From Hydrogenophaga sp. Root209 (GTDB taxonomy: Bacteria; Pseudomonadota; Gammaproteobacteria; Burkholderiales; Burkholderiaceae_C), in the NCBI RefSeq assembly GCF_001428625.1, contig NZ_LMIE01000029.1, forward strand, positions 320,381 through 384,380: DNA of 64,000 bases, given 5' to 3'. Both the position numbers and the translations under genes were made by a program. Shown one piece after another: positions 23,360 to 32,600 of the stretch; within the stretch, counting starts at the first letter, position 1, and each line of letters opens with the position of its first letter. Under the pieces are notes generated by a model. That model was not told the origin of the DNA. It worked only from the letters and a program-made list of their open reading frames with translations, and made no database searches.

Positions 23360-23677
23360 ATGGCCATCGACCAACGACCCCGCACGCTCTACAGCCTTGA
23401 ACAGGCCGTGGGGGCCGCACCGTCGCTGGCCTTGCTGCAGGAGCGCATTCGCCAGTCCCAAGGGTACATGGATCAGATACGACATCTGATCCCGGCTGCC
23501 ATGCGTCAGCAGGTGGTGGCTGGCCCTTTGCAGGACCAGGAGTGGTGCTTGCTGGTGGGCAGCGCGGCGGCGTCCACCAAGCTGAGGCAACTGTTGCCAG
23601 CCATCCAGCAGGCATTGACCCAAAGCGGTGCGCAGATTAACGCAATCCGGATCAAAGTCCAAGTGCCGGGGCGATGA
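23360..23677 (+). CDS. Small DUF721/DciA-like protein
   Basis: A 105-residue basic protein with the DUF721 fold (residues about 25-100: LLQERIRQSQ, then a beta-alpha region with LLVGSAAASTKLRQL and a terminal beta strand INAIRIKV). DUF721 includes DciA, the ancestral helper that loads the replicative helicase DnaB in bacteria without DnaC. Whether this gene does that job is inference. It starts at ATG 23360, is divergent from the M23 gene (51-base gap) and converges on a tRNA-Thr. Confidence 0.72.
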   Translation: MAIDQRPRTLYSLEQAVGAAPSLALLQERIRQSQGYMDQIRHLIPAAMRQQVVAGPLQDQEWCLLVGSAAASTKLRQLLPAIQQALTQSGAQINAIRIKVQVPGR

Positions 23678-23716
23678 ATGCGCGCTGGGCGCAGGCCGAT
23701 GGCAAATGCCTGGGGT

Positions 23717-23792
<76 letters not shown>

Positions 23793-23810
23793 CCTGGGAA
23801 GGGTGCGAGT

Positions 23811-24332
23811 TTACTTGACGCGTTTGAGTTGCGGCCGGCCTGCCGCGCGGCCTGGGCCATCGGACGGTGGCTCTGGCGGTTCGTCGTCCTCGCCTGGCGC
23901 ATCATCGCTCGTCACTGAGCGCAGCGGGCTGCGCGACGTGGTGTCTGTTGCCGGCTCGGGCGCATCGGTCGTCGCGTCCTCTTTGACGGCGGACAGCGTG
24001 GCGGGCGCCGGCGCGGGGAAGGCCATGCCCTGGCCGTTCTCGCGCGCATAGATGGCAATCACATGGCTGATGGGCACGACAATTTCGCGCGCCACGCCCC
24101 CGAAACGGGCCTTGAACTCGATGAAATCGTTGCCCAGACGCAAGGAGCTGGTGGCGTCCACGCCCACGTTGAGCACGATCTCGCCGTTCTTCACGAACTC
24201 CATCGGCACCTGCACAGAGGCATCCACCTGCACAGCAATGTAGGGGGAGAACCCGTTGTCCGAACACCATTCGTGCAAGGCACGAATCAGGTAGGGCCGA
24301 GTGGAAGGGATATCGGTGTCGACAGGACTCAT
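23811..24332 (-). CDS. sspB: ClpXP specificity factor SspB
   Basis: SspB binds ssrA-tagged proteins and delivers them to ClpXP. The 173-residue protein has the conserved substrate-binding domain (about 1-115, with STRPYLIRALHEWCSDNG and the FKARFGG segment). A long acidic, proline-rich linker follows, ending in GRPQLKRVK, the short C-terminal motif that docks on the ClpX zinc domain (compare RPALRVVK in E. coli). It follows sspA by 52 bases, as in most Gram-negative bacteria. Confidence 0.93.
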   Translation of the reverse strand: MSPVDTDIPSTRPYLIRALHEWCSDNGFSPYIAVQVDASVQVPMEFVKNGEIVLNVGVDATSSLRLGNDFIEFKARFGGVAREIVVPISHVIAIYARENGQGMAFPAPAPATLSAVKEDATTDAPEPATDTTSRSPLRSVTSDDAPGEDDEPPEPPSDGPGRAAGRPQLKRVK

Positions 24333-24384
24333 AACCGGACGCTGAGGCTGAAGACGACCCGGTCGTGTGCGACCGGGTACGTCA

Positions 24385-24996
24385 TCACTTGCGCATCACT
24401 TTCTCGGATGGCGTCAGCGCTTCAATATAGGCCGGGCGCGAGAAGATGCGCTCGGCGTACTTGAGCAGAGGAGCCGCATTCTTGCTGAGCTCAATGCCGT
24501 AGAAATCCAGACGCCACAACAACGGCGCAATGGCCACGTCGAGCATGGAGAAATTGTCGCCCAGCATGAACTTGTTCTTCAGGAACACGGGGGCCAGCTG
24601 CGTGAGGCGGTCGCGGATGTGGGCCCGAGCCTTCTCAAGCGCCTTTTCGTTGCCCTTGGTGGCACGCGACTCGAGCATGGAGACGTGCGTGAACAGCTCC
24701 TTTTCGAAGTTCAGCAGGAACAACCGCACACGAGCGCGGTCCACCGGGTCACCGGGCATCAGCTGCGGGTGAGGAAATCGCTCGTCGATGTACTCGTTGA
24801 TGATGTTCGACTCGTACAGGATGAGATCGCGCTCGACCAGGATGGGCACCTGGCCGTAGGGGTTCATCACGCTGATGTCTTCAGGCTTGTTGTAGAGGTC
24901 GACATCCCGGATCTCGAAGTCCATGCCTTTTTCGAACAACACGAAGCGGCAGCGGTGGGAATACGGGCAAGTGGTGCCCGAGTACAAGACCATCAT
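24385..24996 (-). CDS. sspA: Stringent starvation protein A (GST fold)
   Basis: SspA has a glutathione-transferase fold and associates with RNA polymerase during starvation. The 203-residue protein begins MMVLYSGTTCPYSHRCRFVL, a thioredoxin-like N-terminal domain, with a helical C-terminal domain ending in SPAYIEAL-like sequence. It has a strong ribosome site (TTAAGGAGACTCC) placed only a few bases beyond the petC terminator. It is followed by sspB. Confidence 0.92.
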   Translation of the reverse strand: MMVLYSGTTCPYSHRCRFVLFEKGMDFEIRDVDLYNKPEDISVMNPYGQVPILVERDLILYESNIINEYIDERFPHPQLMPGDPVDRARVRLFLLNFEKELFTHVSMLESRATKGNEKALEKARAHIRDRLTQLAPVFLKNKFMLGDNFSMLDVAIAPLLWRLDFYGIELSKNAAPLLKYAERIFSRPAYIEALTPSEKVMRK

Positions 24997-25015
24997 GAGG
25001 GAGTCTCCTTAAAGC

Positions 25016-25063
25016 AAAAAACAGTGGTTTGCTTTCGTGTCATACGGACACTGCAAACCACTG
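25016..25063 (-). terminator. Strong intrinsic terminator after petC, just before sspA
   Basis: A perfect 11-bp stem (CAGTGGTTTGC at 25022-25032 with GCAAACCACTG at 25053-25063) carries a nested 5-bp stem (GTGTC/GACAC) in its loop. It is followed on the minus strand by TTTTTT. It separates petABC from sspA and ends only about 20 bases before the sspA start codon. Confidence 0.85.
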
Positions 25064-25073
25064 CGGAACAGAC

Positions 25074-25099
25074 AGGCTGGTGGCTCACACCACCAGCCT
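25074..25099 (-). terminator. Second stem-loop just after petC
   Basis: A perfect 10-bp stem (AGGCTGGTGG/CCACCAGCCT, 6-base loop) begins 12 bases past the petC stop. It has no T-run of its own. Together with the next hairpin it forms a tandem pair at the end of the bc1 transcript. Confidence 0.5.
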
Positions 25100-25111
25100 T
25101 GTCGGGTGGGA

Positions 25112-25867
25112 TTACTTGATGTCTTTCCAGAAGGATGCATTCAGGCGCCAGGCCACCACGGTGAAGGCGGCCAGGAACAACATCACCCACACGCCAACGC
25201 GGACCCGGCTGTTCTGGGCGGGCTCGGCCATCCACTGCAGATACGCGACGAGGTCGCCCACGTTCTGGTCGTACTCGGCAGCACTGAGGGTGCCGGCCTT
25301 GACCGGCGCCCAACCTTTGACCCGATCGACTTCGTGGCCATGGCTCATGACCTTTTCGACCACCGGGCGTTGCTCACCCTGGAGTTCCCACAAGGGGTTG
25401 GGCATGCCGATGTTGGGGAAAGCCAGATTGTTCCAGCCCGTCGGCTTGGTGTCGTCGCGGTAGTAGGTGCGCAGCAGTGTGTAAACGTAGTCTGCACCTG
25501 TACCTGCATGGCTCGAGCGCGAGCGGGCGATCAAGGTCAGGTCGGGCGGGTTCACGCCGAACCATTGCTTGGCCTGCTTCGGATCAATGGAGGCCTTCAT
25601 CGTGTCACCGATCTTGTCGGTGGCAAAGGTCAGGTTTTCGGCGATCTGCTTGTCGTTCAAGCCGATATCGCGCAGGCGGTTGTAGCGCATGAAAGCCGCC
25701 GAGTGGCAGCTCAGGCAGTAGTTCACGAACAGCTTGGCGCCGTTCTGCAGAGCGGCCATGTCGTTGGTGCGCTCGGGCGCCTTGTCCAGTGGAATGCTGC
25801 CGCCAGCGGCCACGGCAGCGCCAGACATGCCCAATGCCATCACGAAGCCCAAGAGGATTTTTTTCAT
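25112..25867 (-). CDS. petC: Cytochrome c1 of the bc1 complex
   Basis: Cytochrome c1 passes electrons from the Rieske protein to soluble cytochrome c. The 251-residue protein has an N-terminal signal peptide (1-21), the haem motif CLSCH (51-55) and a C-terminal membrane anchor (VMLFLAAFTVVAW, near 230-243). It is the third gene of petABC, 31 bases after petB, and is followed by two hairpins. Confidence 0.96.
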   Translation of the reverse strand: MKKILLGFVMALGMSGAAVAAGGSIPLDKAPERTNDMAALQNGAKLFVNYCLSCHSAAFMRYNRLRDIGLNDKQIAENLTFATDKIGDTMKASIDPKQAKQWFGVNPPDLTLIARSRSSHAGTGADYVYTLLRTYYRDDTKPTGWNNLAFPNIGMPNPLWELQGEQRPVVEKVMSHGHEVDRVKGWAPVKAGTLSAAEYDQNVGDLVAYLQWMAEPAQNSRVRVGVWVMLFLAAFTVVAWRLNASFWKDIK

Positions 25868-25898
25868 TTGCTTGACTCTCTGAATTGGCTCTTCGGGT

Positions 25899-27299
25899 TC
25901 AGTGGGGCTGGAAGGTGACGCGGTCGGGCACGGGCTTGAACTCGCCCAGACGGCTCCACCATGGCATCAGCAGGAAGAAGCCGAAGTAGAACAAAGTGCC
26001 GACCTGCGACACGCGCTCGCCGATGGGAGACGGGGGCAACACGCCGAGGTAGCCCAGGATAAGGAAGTTGATGACGAACACGCCGTACAGCCACATGTTC
26101 CAGGTGGGGCGGTAGCGAATCGACTTGACCGGGCTGTGATCCAGCCAAGGCAGGAAGAACAGGATAATCACAGCGCCGCCCATGGCGACCACGCCCCAGA
26201 ACTTGGCATCGATGGCCAGCATCAACGCCACCAGCACGACAGCGCCGCCCAGAACCACCGCCTTCAGGATGGCAGACAACCGGGTCTTGATGACGCCCAG
26301 CACGGCCCCCAGCAGCACACAGGCGATCAAGGCGTACATCATCTCGCTGGTGATGGCACGCAGCATCGAATAGAACGGCGTGAAGTACCAGACCGGTGCG
26401 ATGTGCAACGGCGTGACCAACGGATCGGCCGGGATGAAGTTGTTGTATTCGAGGAAATAGCCGCCGAACTCGGGAGCGAAGAAGATGATCGCCGAAAAGA
26501 TCATGAGGAACACGGACACACCCAGCACGTCGTGCACGGTGTAGTACGGGTGAAATGGAATGCCATCCAGGGGAATGCCCTTGGCATCCTTCTTGGCCTT
26601 GATCTCCACGCCGTCCGGGTTGTTGGAACCCACTTCGTGCAGCGCGATGATGTGTGCAACCACCAAGCCCAGAAGGACCAGCGGCACGGCAATCACGTGG
26701 AAGCTGAAGAAGCGGTTCAGCGTGGCGTCACCTACCACGAAGTCGCCACGAATCAGCAGCGCCAGGTCGGGGCCCACGAAGGGAATGGCAGCGAACAGGT
26801 TCACGATCACCTGGGCGCCCCAATAGGACATCTGACCCCACGGAAGCAGATAACCCATGAAGGCTTCGGCCATCAGACACAGGAAGATGGCGCAGCCAAA
26901 CACCCACACCAGTTCGCGCGGCTTGCGATAGCTCCCGTAGATCAGGCCACGGAACATGTGCATGTAGACCACCACAAAGAACGCCGAAGCGCCTGTGGAG
27001 TGCATGTAGCGGATCAGCCAGCCCCAGGGCACATCCCGCATGATGTACTCGACCGATGCAAAGGCCAGCGCGGCGTCGGGCTTGTAGTGCATCACCAGGA
27101 AGATGCCGGTGACGATCTGGATCACGAGCACGAGCAGTGCCAGCGAGCCGAAGAAGTACCAGAAGTTGAAGTTCTTCGGTGCGTAGTACTCGGCCAGGTG
27201 CTCGTTGTAGAGCTTGGACAACGGGAACCGGTTGTCGACCCAGTTCAGTGCCTTCTGACCGATCGGTGCGTCGGGGGAAATTTCTTTGAATTCAGCCAT
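25899..27299 (-). CDS. petB: Cytochrome b of the bc1 complex
   Basis: Cytochrome b carries two haems and the quinol-oxidising and quinone-reducing sites. At 466 residues it is the full-length (not split) form, with multiple membrane segments and the Qo-site PEFGGYFLEYNNF stretch (the PE[WF]-type motif) and SVEYIMRDVPWGWLIRYMHSTGASAFF with haem-ligand histidines. The C-terminal about 50 residues extend past mitochondrial cytochrome b, as in other Proteobacteria. Confidence 0.96.
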   Translation of the reverse strand: MAEFKEISPDAPIGQKALNWVDNRFPLSKLYNEHLAEYYAPKNFNFWYFFGSLALLVLVIQIVTGIFLVMHYKPDAALAFASVEYIMRDVPWGWLIRYMHSTGASAFFVVVYMHMFRGLIYGSYRKPRELVWVFGCAIFLCLMAEAFMGYLLPWGQMSYWGAQVIVNLFAAIPFVGPDLALLIRGDFVVGDATLNRFFSFHVIAVPLVLLGLVVAHIIALHEVGSNNPDGVEIKAKKDAKGIPLDGIPFHPYYTVHDVLGVSVFLMIFSAIIFFAPEFGGYFLEYNNFIPADPLVTPLHIAPVWYFTPFYSMLRAITSEMMYALIACVLLGAVLGVIKTRLSAILKAVVLGGAVVLVALMLAIDAKFWGVVAMGGAVIILFFLPWLDHSPVKSIRYRPTWNMWLYGVFVINFLILGYLGVLPPSPIGERVSQVGTLFYFGFFLLMPWWSRLGEFKPVPDRVTFQPH

Positions 27300-27336
27300 G
27301 GGGATGCCTCTGTGATCCGTTGTCTGTCAGCGCCGC

Positions 27337-27945
27337 TCAGGCCTGCTTGTCTTCGCCGACCAGCAGTTTCGTGTCGGAGATGTAGTAATGCGGCGGCACT
27401 TCCAGATTGTCGGGCGCGGGCTTGTTCTTGAACACACGACCCGCCAGATCAAAGGTGGAGCCATGGCAGGCGCACAGGAAACCGCCCTGCCAGTCGTCGG
27501 GCAACGACGGTTGAGGCCCGGGGGTGAGCCTGTCCCCGGGCGAGCAACCCAGGTGGGTACAGATACCCACGGTCACCAGGAGCTCGGGCTTGATGGAGCG
27601 ATGGTGATTCTTGGCGTACTCGGGTGTGGGCACCGCATTGCGAGCCGATTCAGGATCTGCCAGTTGGTCAGCGATTTTTTCCAGCTCAGCCAGTTGCTCC
27701 GGGGTGCGGCGCATGATCCATACAGGCTTGCCACGCCACTCGACCACGATCTTCTCACCAGGAAGGATGCCCGAGACATCCACTTCGACCGCTGCACCTG
27801 CGGCTTTGGCACGCTCGGATGGCTGGAATGTGCTCACGAAGGGCACAGCGACAGCGGCTGCACCCACGCCACCCATGGCGCAGGAGGTGATCAGCCAGGT
27901 ACGGCGGCTGCTGTTCGCAGGCGCGTGGACGGTTGCTTCACTCAT
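27337..27945 (-). CDS. petA: Ubiquinol-cytochrome c reductase, Rieske iron-sulfur subunit
   Basis: The Rieske subunit takes one electron from ubiquinol through its [2Fe-2S] cluster. In the 202-residue protein the ligands are Cys129 and His131 (CTHLGC) and Cys158 and His161 (CACHGS), with Cys134 and Cys160 as the disulfide pair. The N-terminal SSRRTWL followed by a hydrophobic segment (20-38) is a Tat-type signal anchor, consistent with folding before export, and tatABC lies in this window. It is the first gene of petABC. Confidence 0.96.
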   Translation of the reverse strand: MSEATVHAPANSSRRTWLITSCAMGGVGAAAVAVPFVSTFQPSERAKAAGAAVEVDVSGILPGEKIVVEWRGKPVWIMRRTPEQLAELEKIADQLADPESARNAVPTPEYAKNHHRSIKPELLVTVGICTHLGCSPGDRLTPGPQPSLPDDWQGGFLCACHGSTFDLAGRVFKNKPAPDNLEVPPHYYISDTKLLVGEDKQA

Positions 27946-28195
27946 GGAACTCTTTCAATGAGATTTCAGGTCAGGACATTCGGGACAACCCGGCATTGTA
28001 CTGGAGCACATAGGGCCTTCCAGAGCTTGCCGGGGTACAGGAGTGGGCTATTGGAGGTGAGGGCCAGTGCTGTCGAGTCGGTCTCAATGCTCGGTTGTCA
28101 GCTTCGAGCCCAGCCCTTGTGTGAGAATCAATTTCGCCCATCAACCCAGCCGGATGATGGTCATCGCCAACAACCATCTAACGAGGGGAAACACC
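27946..28195. other. petA/mscL divergent intergenic region
   Basis: This 250-base region, the largest gap in the window, separates two divergent genes and should hold both promoters. On the minus strand TACAAT (28000-27995) could be a -10 box for petABC, about 45 bases before the start codon, though its -35 is poor. No convincing mscL promoter, RNA gene or repeat was seen. A GAGGGGA ribosome site precedes mscL. Confidence 0.4.
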
Positions 28196-28624
28196 ATGAG
28201 CGTGATGCAGGAATTCAAGGAGTTCGCCGTCAAGGGCAATGTCATCGACTTGGCAGTGGGCGTGATCATCGGGGGTGCGTTCGGCAAGATCGTCACGTCG
28301 ATGGTGGACGACATCATCATGCCCATCGTGGGCTCGATCTTCGGCAACCTCGACTTCACCAATCTGTATGTGGCGTTGGGCAAGGTGCCCGAGGGCACGG
28401 CTCCCACGCTGGCGGCACTCAAGACCGCTGGCGTGCCCACGCTGGCCTATGGCAATTTCATCACCGTGGCCATCAACTTCACCATCCTCGCGTTCATCAT
28501 CTTCATGATGGTCAAGCAGGTCAACCGACTCAAGCGCGAAACTCCCGCGGCGCCCCCAGCGCCCGTGGCAACACCCGAAGACGTGGTGTTGTTGCGCGAG
28601 ATCCGCGACAGTCTCAAGAAGTAG
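28196..28624 (+). CDS. mscL: Large-conductance mechanosensitive channel
   Basis: MscL opens under membrane tension to release solutes after hypo-osmotic shock. The 142-residue protein has [19 protein letters not shown] at the N-terminus (amphipathic helix and the first membrane helix with [12 protein letters not shown]), a periplasmic loop, a second membrane helix ([19 protein letters not shown]) and a charged C-terminal helix. ATG at 28196 is chosen over a much longer open frame. Its 3' end overlaps the 3' end of pdxA on the other strand by 11 bases. Confidence 0.96.
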   Translation: MSVMQEFKEFAVKGNVIDLAVGVIIGGAFGKIVTSMVDDIIMPIVGSIFGNLDFTNLYVALGKVPEGTAPTLAALKTAGVPTLAYGNFITVAINFTILAFIIFMMVKQVNRLKRETPAAPPAPVATPEDVVLLREIRDSLKK

Positions 28625-29663
28625 CGGCTGTTGCCAAGGCAGCGTCGATCGCAGCCAGCAAGCTGCTGGCGCTGGCGCGCCCCGTACCTGCGATGTCGAA
28701 GGCCGTTCCATGGTCGGGGCTGGTGCGCACGAACGGCAGGCCCAGCGTGGTGTTCACGCCATCGTCCAGGCCCAGCAGCTTGACGGGGATCAGCCCTTGG
28801 TCGTGGTACATGGCCACCACAACGTCAAAGCCACCTTGCCGGGCACGCATGAACACGGTGTCCGGTGCGTGCGGGCCGCTGGCGTCCACGCCTTCCTGCC
28901 GCGCCCGCTCGATGGCCGGTGCAATGACATCCCTGTCTTCCAGCCCGAACAGGCCGCCCTCTCCCGCATGCGGGTTCAGCCCCGCCACCGCTATACGCGG
29001 CTGCGCCAGACCGGATCGCTGAAAGTGCGCATGGGTGATGCGGATCGTCTGCAGCACCTGCTCGGTGGTCACGGCATCCAGCGCCCGTCTGAGCGACACG
29101 TGAATGCTCACCAGCACCGTGCTCAGGCCCGGGCAACTCAGCATCATGCGCACGGGTAGCGCAGACACAGCCACGCCGAGGTACGCCGCGCTCAGCGCCT
29201 GCAGCAGTTCGGTGTGCCCGGGATGCTCGACGCCCGCCGCGGCCAGGGCCTCCTTGTGGATGGGCGCGGTCACCACGGCACGCGCCCGCCCTTCCAGTGC
29301 GGCCCTCGCTGCCCACTCGATGCAATCGGCGGCTGCGCGCCCTGCGTGCGCGCTGACGTGCCCGAACTCCACCGACCGCGCCAGACGGCACGCCTGCACC
29401 ACCGCCATGCAGCCCGGCGGCACAGCCGCCAGATCCGCGAGGTCAGCGATCTCGGCCACCATCAACGGAGCCGATCTGGCCGCGACCAGCTGCGCCGCCC
29501 GGCGCAGGATATCAACGTCGCCAGCCACCACGATCTGCCCAAGCAGCTCGGGTCGCTCCCGGAAGGCCTTGGCGATGATTTCCGGGCCGATGCCGGCCGG
29601 ATCTCCCATGGTCAGGACCATGGGATTGACGCAGGCTGGATGGTTGGGAATGGTTTGCTTCAT
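28614..29663 (-). CDS. pdxA: 4-hydroxythreonine-4-phosphate dehydrogenase
   Basis: PdxA oxidises 4-phosphohydroxy-L-threonine in the DXP-dependent route to pyridoxal phosphate. The 349-residue protein starts with the family hallmark [14 protein letters not shown] (about 17-30) and includes [15 protein letters not shown] and [13 protein letters not shown], which carry the metal-binding histidines. It lies 6 bases downstream of the Nif3-like gene on the same strand. Confidence 0.95.
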   Translation of the reverse strand: MKQTIPNHPACVNPMVLTMGDPAGIGPEIIAKAFRERPELLGQIVVAGDVDILRRAAQLVAARSAPLMVAEIADLADLAAVPPGCMAVVQACRLARSVEFGHVSAHAGRAAADCIEWAARAALEGRARAVVTAPIHKEALAAAGVEHPGHTELLQALSAAYLGVAVSALPVRMMLSCPGLSTVLVSIHVSLRRALDAVTTEQVLQTIRITHAHFQRSGLAQPRIAVAGLNPHAGEGGLFGLEDRDVIAPAIERARQEGVDASGPHAPDTVFMRARQGGFDVVVAMYHDQGLIPVKLLGLDDGVNTTLGLPFVRTSPDHGTAFDIAGTGRASASSLLAAIDAALATAATS

Positions 29664-29669
29664 CGGGAT

Positions 29670-30455
29670 TCAAGCCGGATTGTCGATGTCGATGAACACG
29701 TGCTCCAGCCCGAGCTGAGCGGCCACATGCGCGCCCACCGCAGGGGCGCCGTAGCGTTCGGACGCATGGTGGCCACAAGCGATGTAAGCCACACCACACT
29801 CGCGCGCATAGTGGGCCTGCGGCTCGGAGATTTCACCGGTGATGAACACATCAGCCCCAGCGGCAATGGCGGCTTCGAAGTAGCCCTGCGCCCCACCGGT
29901 GCACAGCGCCACATGCTGCACGGGCCGATCCGGTTCGGCCACCAGCGTGACGGCGCGGCCCAGTTGCGCCGTCACATGGTCGGCCAGCTCCGCGGCCGAT
30001 GCCGACGGCCTGTGACCCATGAACCCCAGGGCCTGATCGCCAAAGCGGCCACGCGCATCGGCGTAGAGCGCCACGCCCAGCCGGTGCGCCAACTGGGCGT
30101 TGTTGCCCAGCTCGGCGTGGGCGTCCAGCGGCACGTGGTAGGCCAGCAGGTTGATGTCGTGGGCCAGCAGGCGGGACAGACGCTGCTTCATCCAACCCGT
30201 GACCCGTCCATCCTGTCCGCGCCAGAACAAACCGTGGTGCACCAGGATGGCGTCGGCCCCTTCAGCGATGGCGGCGTCGATCAGGGCCCGGCTGGCCGTC
30301 ACGCCACTGACGAGCTTTCGCACCTCGGGGCGACCTTCCACCTGCAGCCCGTTGGGGCCGTAGTCTTTGAACTGCGCGGGTTGAAGCAACTGGTCCAGGG
30401 CCTCGGTCAGGGCGGCGCGGGTGACTGCCGATGGCGATGAGAGAGGGGTCGTCAT
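29670..30455 (-). CDS. Nif3-like dinuclear-metal protein (YbgI family)
   Basis: A 261-residue member of the Nif3/YbgI family, toroidal proteins with a dinuclear metal centre often annotated as GTP cyclohydrolase I type 2 but of unsettled function. The metal-site motifs are visible: LVHHGLFWRG (73-80), YHVPLDAH, and near the C-terminus the GHHASERYG segment. ATG at 30455 was chosen because the protein then begins with conserved sequence; a further 87 codons of open frame upstream look like chance. It is probably co-transcribed with pdxA. Confidence 0.88.
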   Translation of the reverse strand: MTTPLSSPSAVTRAALTEALDQLLQPAQFKDYGPNGLQVEGRPEVRKLVSGVTASRALIDAAIAEGADAILVHHGLFWRGQDGRVTGWMKQRLSRLLAHDINLLAYHVPLDAHAELGNNAQLAHRLGVALYADARGRFGDQALGFMGHRPSASAAELADHVTAQLGRAVTLVAEPDRPVQHVALCTGGAQGYFEAAIAAGADVFITGEISEPQAHYARECGVAYIACGHHASERYGAPAVGAHVAAQLGLEHVFIDIDNPA

Positions 30456-30638
30456 GAGGTCCGGGTTCCACAGAAGCAACAACAGCTGCCCATTCTGACA
30501 CCGGGTCAATGCTTGCCCCGGCATTCGCTGCGCATGACTTGAAGACCGCATGTCAGCACCCAATTGCGGGACAATGGCCATTCCGGCCCATGGCGTTGCT
30601 CGCAGATCGCTCGTGCCCAACCTCCATCCAGCCCCCTC

Positions 30639-31796
30639 ATGAAACGTCTCTGGCTCCTGTTCGCCCAAACCGTCACCTTGCTGGTGGCCGCCTTGTTTGT
30701 GGTGGCCACCCTTCAACCCCAGTGGCTCGGGCGCGCTACCTCCGTCGCTTCGGTGGTGCCCGTGCTGGAGGCCCCTGCGGTGGGCGTTGCGCCTTCCGGT
30801 GGGGCCGGCTCAACCAGCTTTCGCGACGCAGCGCGCTCGGCGTCACCTGCTGTGGTCAGCATCAACACCAGCAAGGCCGCGGTCAATGGCGCCCAGAACG
30901 CGGACCCCTGGTTTCGGTTCTTTTTCGGTGATCAAGGCCAGAGCCAGCCGCAAAGCGGCCTGGGATCGGGCGTGATCGTGAGCCCGGCGGGCTACGTGTT
31001 GACCAACAACCATGTGATCGAGGAAGCTGACGAGATCGAGGTGATCCTCAACGACGGGCGCAAGAGCGCAGCCAAGGTGATCGGCACCGATCCGGAAACC
31101 GATCTCGCCATCCTGAAGATCGAGCTCACAGACCTGCCGGTGATCACGCTGGGCAACTCCGATGCCCTGGAAATCGGTGATCAGGTGCTGGCCATCGGCA
31201 ATCCGTTTGGTGTCGGCCAGACGGTCACCAGTGGCATCGTGAGCGCACTGGGGCGCACGCAGCTGGGCATCAACACTTTCGAGAACTTCATCCAGACCGA
31301 CGCAGCCATCAATCCAGGCAATTCCGGCGGCGCACTGGTCGATGTGAACGGGCATTTGATGGGCATTAACACGGCCATCTATTCGCGTTCGGGTGGATCC
31401 ATGGGCATCGGCTTTGCCATTCCCACCTCCACGGCCCGCAGCGTGTTGGACGCGATCGTGCGCGATGGGCAAGTGACGCGCGGCTGGATCGGGGTGGAGC
31501 CACAGGAGCTCACGGTCGAACTGGCCGAGAGCTTTGGCTTGCAACCCGGGACCGGCGTGGTCATCACGGGGGTGCTGCAAAACGGGCCCGCCGCTCAGGC
31601 CGGCATACGACCCGGCGACGTGATCACCGCGGTGGGGGGCAAAGCCGTGACCAACGTGCCGCAACTCCTGTCCGCCGTGGCGGCACTCCAGCCTGGCGCC
31701 GCATCGCCCCTGGATGTGACCCGGCGCGACGGCAAGATTCAGCTTCAGGTGACGCCCGGCCGGCGCAACATTGCGCGCCAGGCGGCGGCGCGCTGA
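30639..31796 (+). CDS. DegS-like periplasmic serine protease (HtrA family, one PDZ)
   Basis: An HtrA-family protease of 385 residues. An N-terminal membrane anchor (about 5-25) and a single C-terminal PDZ domain (about 290-375) resemble DegS rather than the two-PDZ DegP. The catalytic triad is His125 (TNNHVI), Asp155 (ETDLAIL) and Ser229 (GNSGGAL). Roles in envelope stress sensing or periplasmic proteolysis are inferred from the family. The stop is 6 bases from the convergent tatC stop. Confidence 0.9.
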   Translation: MKRLWLLFAQTVTLLVAALFVVATLQPQWLGRATSVASVVPVLEAPAVGVAPSGGAGSTSFRDAARSASPAVVSINTSKAAVNGAQNADPWFRFFFGDQGQSQPQSGLGSGVIVSPAGYVLTNNHVIEEADEIEVILNDGRKSAAKVIGTDPETDLAILKIELTDLPVITLGNSDALEIGDQVLAIGNPFGVGQTVTSGIVSALGRTQLGINTFENFIQTDAAINPGNSGGALVDVNGHLMGINTAIYSRSGGSMGIGFAIPTSTARSVLDAIVRDGQVTRGWIGVEPQELTVELAESFGLQPGTGVVITGVLQNGPAAQAGIRPGDVITAVGGKAVTNVPQLLSAVAALQPGAASPLDVTRRDGKIQLQVTPGRRNIARQAAAR

Positions 31797-31802
31797 ACCG
31801 AC

Positions 31803-32600
31803 TCAGGAAGCCGATTCCTTTTCAGCTGCCTCAGCGTCGGTGGGTGCCGAGGCCTTGATGAACCACTGAGCGCCCCAGATGCCGAGCTCGTACAAGACGC
31901 ACATGGGAACCGCGAGTGCCAGTTGCGAGATCACGTCGGGGGGCGTGACCACCGCTGCAATCACGAACGCCACCACGATGAAGTAACCGCGGAACTCCTT
32001 GAGCTTGTCCACCGTCACCATGTTCATCTTCACCAGCAACACCACCACGATGGGCACCTGGAAGGCCAGGCCAAAGGCAAGGTAGAGCGAGAGGATGGCC
32101 TCCACATACGAGGCGATGTCGGGCGTGGCAGCCACGCTGGCGGGTGTGAATTGCTGGATAAAACCGAACATCTTGTCCAGCACGAAGAACTGGACGAAGG
32201 CAATTCCCACGTAAGCCAGCAAGCTGCCCAGCACGATCAGCGGGATGGCGAAACGCTTTTCATGGCTGTAGAGGCCCGGTGCCACAAAGGCCCATACTTG
32301 GTACATCCACCACGGCAACGACAGCAGCAGCGCGGCCATGGCCAGCACCTTGATCGGCACGAAGAAAGGCGAGAAAACGCCCACCGCGATCAGCTTCGCG
32401 TCCGGCGGCATGTGTGCGCGGATCGGCACGGCGATCAGATCGATCAAGCCGCTGGGGCCGGGCCAGAAGGCCAGCAGGGCCATGCAGATCGCAAGCCCGA
32501 TCACCCCATAAAGCAACCTGTCCCGCAGCTCCATGAGGTGCTGCACGAACGGTTGTTCTGAACCGGCGAGTTCGTCGGTGGTTTTATCGGTGTCGGACAT
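31803..32600 (-). CDS. tatC: Sec-independent translocase TatC
   Basis: TatC recognises twin-arginine signals and with TatA/TatB exports folded proteins. The 265-residue protein has six membrane segments and the conserved N-terminal HLMELRDRLL, plus FVAPGLYSHEKR and the FRGYFIV region. ATG at 32600 overlaps the tatB stop by one base. A longer open frame upstream lies within tatB and is rejected. Confidence 0.96.
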   Translation of the reverse strand: MSDTDKTTDELAGSEQPFVQHLMELRDRLLYGVIGLAICMALLAFWPGPSGLIDLIAVPIRAHMPPDAKLIAVGVFSPFFVPIKVLAMAALLLSLPWWMYQVWAFVAPGLYSHEKRFAIPLIVLGSLLAYVGIAFVQFFVLDKMFGFIQQFTPASVAATPDIASYVEAILSLYLAFGLAFQVPIVVVLLVKMNMVTVDKLKEFRGYFIVVAFVIAAVVTPPDVISQLALAVPMCVLYELGIWGAQWFIKASAPTDAEAAEKESAS

